From Thalassia testudinum (lineage: Eukaryota; Streptophyta; Magnoliopsida; Alismatales; Hydrocharitaceae), in contig JAZHRO010000013.1 in NCBI GenBank assembly GCA_037157565.1, positions 112,730,001-112,794,000 on the forward strand: 64,000 nucleotides of DNA, written 5' to 3'. Below, piece after piece: positions 55,895-64,000 of the stretch. Position 1 is the stretch's first letter; the number at the start of each line of letters is the position of its first letter. A model generated the notes under the pieces. That model was given only the letters and a program-made list of their open reading frames with translations. It was not told where the DNA came from and ran no database searches. A program made the translations under genes and the position numbers.

Positions 55895-57469
55895 CATTGG
55901 GGTTCGATCATGTAATTATTTCATTCTTATTAATAATAGCTCTCCTGGTTTGCTATTGGTGATTCGATAGCATTCCTTTCTTTCAAAAAAAAAAAAAATT
56001 CATAACATGCATCATTTTGCTTTTAGAGTAGTTGTATATATTTTAGGTTAAGTAGGTCCTTTTTATGGTCAGGAGAGAAGAAGACTTATTTCAGGGCCTC
56101 AGATGGATGATCGGACTGTACGGATCTAATTAAGAAGTGATCAAAGTCTAACGCCTCTAAAATCATCTAGATCGGAGAACCGTAGCATCATATGAAGTTC
56201 GAGGAAGATCAATGGCCAGGGGGAAATGTGACATCCATATGGGCTTCAGATGGAAAATTTGATCGTACGGATAGATCCAGAGCGACGATCGCAATCTAGC
56301 AGCGTGGGAATCATCTCGATCAGAGCAACGTGGCACCCTCTACAAAAGAAAAAAAGAACGGACAACCCAGATGGCGCCACGTGGGGCCATCTCGGCTGCC
56401 CAATGCCGGCCAGCAGCAACGCACCGTGTGTAGCCGTAGCCACGTGCAGCGCGCCATACACAGCCACAGCCGCGCACAGCATACCACGCCTAGCCAAAGC
56501 CGCAATCGCGTGCAGTAGCATCGCAGCGCATGTCAGCGTGCGCACGCGCACTCCGTGGGGTGCACGGGCACATGAAGCGTGCAGCGCGCGATGCGTGTGC
56601 CAGCGAGGCGGGCATAGATCTTCAGTGACACACGCCTTTAGTGACGCTTGCAGCTGTCACTAATGGTCTACACACGCCAGTAAGAGGATTTGAAGGGCGG
56701 ATCTTCAGCGACGACTGCAGCAACGTTTATGGACATCAGTAATGACTCAGATGCGAATTTGTTCTTCCTCCTCCAGTATAAAAGGACCTACCCACCAACA
56801 TTCCAAACCACCTCTTCCTTTCCTCACCTCACCACCTCCATGGCTCTAAAGAGAGCCTATCCTAAGCCCTAGATTCTCCTCTAGAGTAAAACCAAATAGT
56901 TTTCCCTCCCCTCATCCCCATTCGTGGATCATCCCGTGGTCGTCCTCTCACTGCCCTTCGGGAAGAAGATCATCACTGTGACACCATCCTACCCCATCCT
57001 CCGTCCTCTGGCTTCCTCCTCCTTCGCCTCGCTCCTCACCACCTTCCTCAAGGTGATGTCAGAGCGAGTCATCCTCTGAGCAACCGTCGAGGGGGATTTC
57101 TATCACCTCTTTCTATCTTTTTTGCTTTCGTACTATAATTTTCCTGCTCTCATAATTGTAGAAAACATTCATGCTCTCTCTCTCTCTTTTATATTTGCAA
57201 GTAGATTAGTTAGATAAGCATTTGTCGATCTGATCTCTTGCTTCTTAAAAAATACAAAAAAAATTAGAAAAGATAAAAATGACCAAAAACAAACAAAATG
57301 AAGTGCGATTTTCAAATAAAGTAAACGTCACCGCCCTGTGTTCGACCCAAGACTCCCTTAGAGTTTCAGTACAAATTTTATTTGATACGAGTTTTGCAAC
57401 TATGACGAAAGGTTACCTGTAACCCTAATTTCTAACTCGCAAAACCTGTGCGATCAACTAGTTAGGAGC

Positions 57470-58332
57470 TGGATGAGAAGAAGATTGAACATTTGGATCA
57501 ACTTGATCTTCTTCTTCATCAGCACTAGAAGATTCCTCTCTAGTAGGTTTTACTCCCATTTTCCGAAGAGTGGACCTTTTAAAGTTAACCACTTTTCTAA
57601 GAGGTGTAAAGTTAGAGAGATCAATTTTACTTTTGATGGGTATGTGATATACAAGAATATCAAGAGGTAGAGAGGAAGCATGGTAATGAGGTCATAAGAA
57701 ATGGATAAATACCATGTTCCATTTAATAGGGAAAATTGTGATAATAGCATAGATTAAGGGTAAAATATCTACAAGGATCTTATGGAGTCCCAAGTATTTG
57801 GCCCTTAGAATTCATGCTAAAATTCTTAATAGAACTTGAGCAAATAAGGTCATGTTTAGGGCAACCAAGGCTTTGCCCTGACAGTTAGGGAGCAAGAGTG
57901 TTTCATGAATTTTTGTAGTGAATTTCTCCTTAAGTGTATTGAAAGCATGACCTTCATTAGGACATTGTGTTATGGTGGACAGGAATTTTGGTGTAATAGT
58001 TATTTTTTGACCAAATATGTTTGAAGTTAAGATAAGATGACCTCAATTGTCTTGTTCTTGGTGATTTACAAAAAATAGACAATTAATGTTAGGATAAACT
58101 CCAGGAACATCCACAAAAAATGACTCATCAAAAAATGCATGAGGTTTTGTTCAGATAGATGAGTAGTGAAGTTAAGGAGATGTAATGTAAAGTCTTTCCA
58201 CTCAATATGCCTACAATGATGAAGCTTAAGGTTCTTATACCAATCAAACTTTGATTTGGCATCCTCATTAATGCAAAATTTGTGAAATGCATCTTGAGGT
58301 GCCTTTCCCTTACTCTTAGATTTAGGTGCCAT
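57470..58332 (-). pseudogene. Extra ORF downstream of copia RNase H
   Basis: Minus strand, starts MAPKSKSKGKAPQDAFHK at 58332. The Lys-rich start is followed by FCINEDAKSKFDWY, then after frameshifts a stretch with HLILTSNIFGQKITITPK and an acidic, Ser-rich tail (ESSSADEEEDQVDP). This pattern resembles the domain annotated as putative plant transposon protein in many plant genomes, often near copia or gypsy pol genes. I recall this resemblance but cannot test it. In Sireviruses the ORF at this place is called env-like. No signal peptide or clear membrane segment is visible. Confidence 0.55.
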
Positions 58333-59089
58333 ATGTAAACATGCAACAAAAAGGGTAGGAGAAACAATCAGTAAATTAGAATATTTCCTTTCATGTGTGC
58401 ATACAAAAACACACTTAAGCGTGCATGTATCGGTACTGGTGATTAGTACCAGTACTGGTTGGTTCCAGTTCCAACTAGAGAATCGAGCTAGTACCGATAC
58501 TAATCATTAGTACCAGTACCTACTATCAAAAGCAGGCTCTACTACACCCACCAAGTATTAGTACCGATGATGGGTACCGATACCATCTGGTACTCGACAT
58601 GAATTACAATGCAGCAGCAGCAGGAGTGATTTAGGGAAAGGGAGAAACAAGATGTAAAATGAACATGATACCATGATCTACTAAGGGAAAAAGAGTATGC
58701 CTAGAATAGAGTCTTGGAGGAGATCCTTCTTCTTCTCTTTGGCTAGGGTTTGGAGGGGATCTTGAAGAGAATGGAAACTAGGTTTTGGAAAGAACAAAAT
58801 GAGGCAAGTGTTTGCACTTGACCTCTTTTATAAGGGGTGGGTCATGTGCCAGTCACACGACTACTTAAGTGGTTGAGAAAAATATCAATGAACAACTTAG
58901 GTATTGAAAAATAATGTAGTCAATATCCTAAGTTAAGCAACCATATTGCAAACAATACCTTGATATTTCCATAAATATGAAAATATTATAGTATACCCCT
59001 TTTTAACAAAAGTAGGTAAATTTCAATTAGACCCTCAGGGATTTTTACAATTACAAACAAGTTATAAAGCAATCAAACTTTTAATTTTG
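58333..59089 (-). other. Noncoding gap between copia RNase H and the extra ORF, with GTACC palindrome cluster
   Basis: No ORF. From about 58410 to 58600 it holds at least nine copies of GTACC or GGTAC, many as pairs such as GGTACTGGTGATTAGTACC and GTACCGATACTAATC. AC/GT symmetry lets the region fold extensively. A short GCAGCA repeat lies at about 58612-58624. The rest (58625-59089) is AT-rich with nothing recognisable. Confidence 0.65.
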
Positions 59090-59637
59090 AATTTCTTTAA
59101 TTGTGCAAAGTCCCAATTTTCTTCTTATAAAGCAGAATCTCTTTGCTATAAGAGGTTTTGTCAAAATGCCTGCCATTTGCTTTTATGTATCTATAAATTC
59201 TAATTGAATGGCACCTCGAAGTACATTGTCTCTAAGAAAATGATGTCGAACATCTATGTGTTTGGTACGTGAATGATGTACTAGATTTTTAGAAAAATTA
59301 ATTACACTTGTACTATCACATAAAATTTTGGATTGCGCAAACGATAATCCAAAATCGGATAAAGTCTATCTCATCCAAATGACCTAAGAGCAAGCAAGTG
59401 AAGCAGCAATATATTCTACTTCGGTCGTAGAAAGTGAGACACATGTTTGCTTTTTAGAGAACCATGAAACCAAGGATTCTCCAATAAAATGACAGGTGTC
59501 GCTAGTGCTCTTTCTATCAATATTCTCTTTACTACGTTTAAATGAGATTCCTTGGGTTCGAATTGGAATCTCGCATATAAACATGTAGCGAAAAGAATAT
59601 CAGCTCTAGAGGTTGTAAGGTATAGTAGTGAACCTAT
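59090..59637 (-). pseudogene. Copia reverse transcriptase end and RNase H
   Basis: Minus strand. It opens with GSLLY and LFATCLYARFQ, the end of the copia RT, directly continuing the YRGMIG at about 61247. RNase H follows: IDRKSTSDTCHFIGESLVSW, SLSTTEVEYIAAS, KHIDVRHHFLRDN and the ILTKPL end (to about 59090). Between HLNVVKR and NIDRKST about 30 residues that copia elements usually have, including the first catalytic Asp region, are missing, so an internal deletion is likely. Stops interrupt the frame. It is a dead remnant. Confidence 0.9.
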
Positions 59638-61241
59638 TGGTCATGCGTGCTTCGTGTGTTAGAAACAGGGGTTACAAGTAACCTATCGTCGTAGTTGCAA
59701 AACACGTCGATCAAATAAAATTTATACCGAAACTCCAAGGGAGTCCCAGGTCAAACACAGGGAGGCGACGTTTACTTTATTAAAAATCGTGCTTCATTTT
59801 TTGGTATTTTAGGATTTTGATATTTTTTTGTATTTTTGAAATAAAGGAAATCAAACAAACATATCACAAGATAGAGATGAAACAAATATGATATATATGT
59901 CAATCCAATGTCGATTACAATGAACTATAAAAGCATAAAGAGAGGGGGGTGAGAGGAAATCTCCCAAATCGGTTGTTCGGCGAGACGACGGCGCCTGGCA
60001 GAAGCTCGGATGAAGGAGGTGAGGAGCGGGACGACGGAGGTGAGATGTTGGAGGACATCGGGTTGAGGATAGCTTCGGCGTGGCTCCGGAATGGAGGTGA
60101 CAAGACGAAGGTGATCTGCTACCGGAATGGAGGTGGGAGGACAGCTCCGAGGTGACCTATCAAGGGAGATGGGAAGTTGGAGGAATATTTGGTGGGGTAG
60201 AGGTTCGCTGCACTACTAAGCACCTTGGGAGCTTGAGAACAGGCTCTAATGGAGCATTGGTAGGCTTACTAGAGCTTGGGAGTAGGTGGGAGTAGAGTAG
60301 GTAGAGATGGCTTGGAAGGGAGGGGGTGAAGGCCCTTTTATAGTGGTGGAGAAGAGGCTAAAAATGGATAAAGGACCTCTACCGACCTCCAGACCGTCGC
60401 TAGAAGTGTTGCTGTAGACAGCTCACCTCCACCCACGCCCATAGCTGGCTCTGTTGGCTTGTAATGAAACAGCGACGGTTGTAAGCGTCGCTGTAGGTCA
60501 GTCCAGCTGTCGCTGAAAGCTGATGCCAACCGCCCCTTGCACCCGTGCCGCCTGCCCCGCTCTTCACGCACGCTGACTGCGCACGCCCAGTTGTGTGTGC
60601 GTGTGCTATGCGCTGGCGTGCACGCTTGCAATGCACTGGCCCGCGCGTACGTGTGCAAGCTATCGCTGTCGCTGCCGCTACGCTATTCTCCAAGTGCCCG
60701 CCGAATTGCAAATTTGAGGGGCTGCGGGGAATCGAACCCGCGCCCCTCCTTTACAAACCACTGCGTCAACCAGTGCACCACGTCGCCCTTTGTGTCGCGA
60801 GGAAGAAATCGGTGCAGACGCCTCCCAGCCATTGGATCTTGATCCAACGACTAGGATTAACAGTGTATATGATGAGGGAGAGTGGGCGGTGGCTGCTGGC
60901 CGGGTTTGGGCGGCCTGGATGGCGCCACGTGGTGCCATCTGGGCCGTCCATCTTCTTCTTGCAGAGGGTGCCACAGTGCTCAGATCGGGATGATTTTTGT
61001 GATGCCGGACTGCGATCGTCACTCCAGATCCATCTGTACGGTCGGATTTTCCATCTGAAACCTGTATGAATGTCGCATTGCTCCCTAGCCATATAAAATG
61101 AAGGAATTAATATATAAAATATACTACTATCCTAAATGCCATGCAATGGATGTTATGCAATATTTATAACATGATATGCAATGCTAAGTCTAAGAACTAT
61201 AAAAAATATGCAATTTATCTTGAATTTATGTGTGTTCATCA
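59638..61241 (-). mobile_element. Solo LTR G (minus), inserted in copia RT
   Basis: 1604 bp. On the minus strand it starts TGATGAACAC (from 61241) and ends CATGACCA (59638). Perfect 5-bp duplication CCTAT (59633-59637, 61242-61246), and the copia frame rejoins across it. CACGTG lies at 60926-60931 in GGCGCCACGTGG, TATAAAAGG at 60334-60342 (minus). It carries a CpG-rich block (60540-60660) and the best box B of all the tRNA-like modules. It is the same subfamily as LTR F. Confidence 0.93.
60717..60790 (-). promoter_or_regulatory. tRNA-like module in U3 of LTR G
   Basis: Minus strand: box A-like TGGTGCACTGG (60770-60780), 30 bases, then GGGTTCGATTCCCC (box B, 60726-60739), which fits the Pol III consensus. 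AGGG/CCCT at the ends, about 72 bases apart, could pair. A TTTGTAA loop lies in the anticodon position, but its stem does not pair. Confidence 0.6.
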
Positions 61242-61246
61242 CCTAT

Positions 61247-61795
61247 CATACCCCGATATTTCTTTTCATCTACCTTCTTTCTAGATAAATCTTCACCAAG
61301 AGAAGTAGATGGAGCAATTGGAGTCTCTTTTCCATTTACTTTTTCAAAGTCAAACTTCTTGAGAATTTCAAGAACATATTTTGTTTGACTAATGTAAATA
61401 CCTATGTCTAATTGTTGGATTTGGAGGCCTAAAAAGAATCTAAGTTCACCCATCATACTCATTTAAAACTCAGTCTTCATAGTCTCACAAAATTGACATA
61501 GGGACTCCTTGGTTGATCCAAATATAATATCGTCGACGTATATTTGAACCAACAGGATGTCATTTCCTTCTTCCCTTACAAAAAGAGTTGAATCAACAAC
61601 TCCAACTCTATATCCATGCTGGAGAAGGAAGGACCTAACTCTATCATACCATGCCCTAGGAGCTTGTTTAAGTCCATATAATGCCTTATTGGGCTAGATA
61701 CATGCTTTGGGTATGTTGGGTCTTCGAACCTAGGAGGCTGATGAACATAAACTTCCTCCTTAATATAGGCATTAAGAAAAGCGACCTTGACATCC
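61247..61795 (-). pseudogene. Copia reverse transcriptase
   Basis: Minus strand. DVKVAFLNAYIKEEVYVHQ (about 61740-61795) is the start of the copia polymerase palm. GELRFFLGLQIQQ and GIYISQTKYVLEILKKF (about 61350-61450) are the usual later motifs, ending in YRGMIG at the G insertion. The region of the Y-V-D-D box (about 61530-61550) still reads VDDI. The polymerase copies element RNA. Several stops are present. The start is cut by LTR H. Confidence 0.9.
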
Positions 61796-62976
61796 TAATC
61801 GCATGAGTTTTGCGTGTTTGAAATCGCGGTTACAAGTAACCCATCATCGTAGTTGCAAAACTTGTGATCAAATAAAATTTATAACTGAAACTCGACTAGT
61901 GAATCCCGGGTCGAACACGGGGAGGCGAACGTTTGGTTTTATGAAATTCGGCGCTTGGCTTTTATTTATTTTTGGTTGTTTTTATCTTTTCTAATTTTTT
62001 TGACTTTTTTAGCAAGCAAGAGATTCGGTCGATGAAAACTTTATCTACTTGCAAAAATAAGAGAGAGGGAGAAAGATAGAGAGAGAGAAACAATCATCTA
62101 TTCATGAAGAATTGTTTGTTACACTATGAAAGCGGAAAATCTACACTACGAAAGCATAAAAAGATAGAATGAGGTGAGAGAAATCCCTCTCGACGATTGG
62201 TTGGAGGACGACTCACTCTGACGTCACCTGGAGGAAGGTGGTGAGGAGCTAGACGAAGGAGGACGGACCTAGAGGATAGAGGATGGGGCAGGACGGCGTC
62301 GCGGCGAGGATCTTCTTCCCAAAGGGTGGTGAGAGGACGGCCACGGGATGCTCCACGAATGGGGATGAGGGGAGGGAAAACTATTTGGTTTTACTCTAGA
62401 GGAGCATCTCGGGCATGAGACAAGCTCTCTCTAGAGCCTTGGATGTGGTGTGGTGAAGAAAGGAAGAGATAAAGAAAAATGGGAGGGGTAGGGGTCCTTT
62501 AATATTGGAGGAAAGAATCAAATTCGTATACAGGACACTTAGTGATGGTCATAAATGTCGCTGAAGATCCCACTCACACACCCCTGCTACCGCAGCACTG
62601 GTGCACGCTATACGCACACTTGTCGCGTGCGCACCTGCGTTACACGCTGGTGCGCTTGTGCATGTGTGCCTCCGCTCGTGCGCCTGTACCCGCATTACAG
62701 TACGAGTGTGGTGGCTAATGCATACGCATGGGCAGTCTAGGTTGCACCACGTGGCACAATCTAGGCTGTCCATCCTCTTTCCTTTGTAGGGGATGCTACA
62801 GAGGTCGGATTGAGTAGATTTTCATGCCGTTGGGCTGCGATCGTCGACCCAAATCCATCCGTGCGGTCGAATTTGTCTTTTGATGCTCCAGATTGCGTCA
62901 CCTAGTCCCTAGGCCGTTGATCTTCCATGGATTGCATATGGTGCTACGGGACTCTGGTCGAGGTGATTTTGGAAGA
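61796..62976 (-). mobile_element. LTR H (minus), cut by LTR F
   Basis: It begins (plus side) TAATCGCATGAG, the decayed form of the D-type LTR end. CATCC (61791-61795) would be its target duplication. It matches D's 3' LTR in reverse through U5, a GA run at about 62063-62090, and U3 with CACGTG at 62748-62753. The TATA box has decayed to AATATTAAAGG (about 62500-62510, minus). Its first part lies beyond F, outside the window. Confidence 0.82.
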
Positions 62977-64000
62977 TGATGTAAACACATTTGTTGAGGG
63001 TAAAATGCCTATTCATGCATGTTCCTAGGCTTAGATTTGCATTTCATGTTATAAATATTGCATAGCATGCATCATTCTGCATTTAGAGTAATTGTATATA
63101 ATTTAGGTTAAGTGTGTCCTTTTTGTGGTTAGGAGAGAAGGATATTTATTTCGGAGACTCGGATTGACGATCTAACTGTACGGATCTGATTAAGATGACG
63201 ATCGGAGTACAACACCTCTGAAATCGCCTCGATCGGAGTTCCGTAGCACCAAATGTAGTCCGAGGAAGATCAACGACCAAGGGACTAGGAGACATAATTT
63301 AGAGCTTCAAATGACAAATCTGACCTCACGGATGGATTCGGGTTGACGATCGTCGCCTAGTGGCGTGAAAATCAACTCAATCTGGCCTCTGTAGCAGCCC
63401 CTACAATAAAAAGATGGTTGACCCAGACAGTGCCACATGGCGCAGCCTAGGCCACCCAGTGCACGCACGCCACACCGCACGCGTGCAGTAGCGCGGGTGC
63501 GCGCACGCACGCAGGCTTACATGCACACAGCGCAGCGCCAGCGCGTGGTGCCCGCATGGCAAGGAAGGAGTGCAGTGCCAGCACAGTGTGTGATGGACAT
63601 ACAATGACACATGAACTAGACTTACAGCGACGCTTACAGCCGTTGGTAATTCATCACATGCCAGCAAAGCCAGCTATGGGCGTGAGCGGGCTTTAGCTGC
63701 CTACAAGGATGTTTCCAGTGATGGCCTGGATGTCACTAATGGTCCCATACCTATTTTTTCGCTCTTCTCCTCCACTATAAAAGGACCTACACCCCCTCCT
63801 TTTCAAGTCTTCTCTACCTACTCTACTACCACCTACTCCCAAGCTCTAGCAAGCCTACCAACGCTCCATTAGAGCTTGTTCTCAAGCTCCCATGGTGCCT
63901 ATTAGTGTAGCGAAACTCTGCCCCACCAAATACTACTCCAACTTCCCATCTCCCTTCATAGGTCACCTTGGAGCCATCCTCCCACCTCCATTCCAGTAGC
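62977..64000 (+). mobile_element. LTR F, left part, running off the window
   Basis: It starts TGATGTAAAC at 62977 inside H. GAAGA (62972-62976) should be the left target duplication. The G-box position reads CACATG (about 63432). A CpG-rich GCACGC block lies at 63460-63560 and TATAAAAGG at 63776-63784. The last 200 bp match LTR G in reverse. Whether it is a solo LTR or the left LTR of a full element cannot be seen. Confidence 0.82.

Larger units (their letters stand above)
51272..55998 (+). mobile_element. L1-type LINE, 5'-truncated, with poly-A tail
   Basis: Non-LTR retrotransposon inserted in D's 3' LTR in the same orientation. It has an ORF1 remnant, then ORF2 with endonuclease, reverse transcriptase and zinc-binding C-terminus, then a 14-base poly-A at 55985-55998. 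The LTR breaks after CATTTC (51271) and resumes with TTCATAACATG (55999). Compared with LTR F the site lacks 16 bp, and only TTC is duplicated. Confidence 0.93.
46219..57456 (+). mobile_element. D, non-autonomous Athila-type element with truncated 5' LTR and LINE-split 3' LTR
   Basis: Both LTRs end CGATCA (46840 and 57456). Between them are a tRNA-Asp primer site, a leader homologous to E4, the Tyr/Pro-rich acidic ORF, 3' noncoding DNA and a polypurine tract. No gag core, protease, RT or integrase is present. The 5' LTR has lost its U3. The 3' LTR starts at 51203 and holds an L1 LINE. The right neighbour is copia DNA, the left neighbour is E0 LTR, so the left flank was lost or rearranged. Confidence 0.88.
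51203..57456 (+). repeat. 3' LTR of D, split by a LINE
   Basis: It starts TGATATAGAC at 51203. The first 69 bp are followed by the LINE, and LTR sequence resumes at 55999 and ends CGATCA at 57456. CACGTG lies at 56378-56383 within GGCGCCACGTGG. A CpG-rich GCGCA block lies at about 56400-56600. Degenerate copies of the TTTAGTGACG inverted repeat lie at 56620-56760. TATAAAAGG is at 56777-56785 and a CT run at about 57174-57188. ACTAG (57457-57461) may be the target duplication. Its partner is gone. Confidence 0.88.
57457..61795 (-). mobile_element. Ty1/copia element remnant (minus), possibly Sirevirus-like
   Basis: On the minus strand, RT (61795 downward) is interrupted by solo LTR G, continues at 59632, runs into RNase H (to about 59090), then 750 bp of noncoding DNA and an extra ORF (58332 downward). 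An ORF after RNase H is typical of the Sirevirus lineage. Integrase and gag would lie above 61795, beyond LTR H, and are not in the window. The lower end is cut by the 3' LTR of D. Confidence 0.82.

Noticed and set aside
56250..56663. 137-codon ORF in the CpG-rich part of D's 3' LTR
   Set aside because: It spans U3 promoter sequence. GC-rich DNA lacks stops by chance.
60717..60790. Functional tRNA gene on the minus strand
   Set aside because: Box B is perfect, but the anticodon and D stems do not pair properly, so it is reported only as a tRNA-like module.
60545..61069. 174-codon ORF (plus) across LTR G
   Set aside because: G is a minus-strand solo LTR and the ORF runs through its tRNA-like module and G-box. 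No recognisable protein.

Overview
The window is repeat DNA from a seed plant. It shows no host gene, tRNA gene in working form or rRNA gene. The evidence for a plant is: Ty3/gypsy elements of the Athila type (tRNA-Asp primer-binding sites, an F-M-D-D polymerase box), a Ty1/copia element with an extra ORF after RNase H, a plant-type L1 LINE, and many solo LTRs with 5-bp target duplications. Every coding region is broken. The window is best read as a stack of nested retrotransposons, probably heterochromatic.

Layout. The oldest layer is a gypsy element, here called E0. Its integrase runs 115-786 and resumes at 19543-20023. Its 3' noncoding DNA runs 20024-21140 and 43252-43844, and its 3' LTR starts at 43845. 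E0 is split by E1 (787-19537) and by Z (21141-43251, minus strand). E1 has LTR-A at 787-2301 and LTR-A' from 15641. Inside it lie a second LTR (B, 3051-4477), a composite insert (6022-9036), a minus-strand solo LTR (Y, 9823-14646) that itself holds another LTR (X, 10295-12533), and a second X copy inside A' (16547-18797). Z is a gutted gypsy element. It carries a near-complete autonomous-type Athila element, E4 (27025-38385, duplication ATTTT), and a solo LTR, W (41465-43091, duplication ATATT).

To the right, element D (46219-57456) has a truncated 5' LTR and a 3' LTR split by an L1 LINE (51272-55998). Then comes a minus-strand copia remnant (57457-61795) holding a solo LTR, G (59638-61241, duplication CCTAT). 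The window ends in a minus-strand LTR, H (61796-62976), cut by a plus-strand LTR, F, that runs off the edge.

How the parts relate. E4 encodes Gag, protease, reverse transcriptase, RNase H and integrase. E1/B and D share E4's primer-binding site, leader, 3' noncoding region and polypurine tract. In place of gag-pol they carry an unrelated Tyr/Pro-rich, acidic ORF, so they look like non-autonomous partners of the E4 type. The most interesting shared signals are a leader stem with covarying bases, a 3' hairpin with a conserved stem and variable loop, a second internal polypurine-like motif, CACGTG palindromes in U3, and tRNA-like box A/box B modules in the U3 of several LTR subfamilies.
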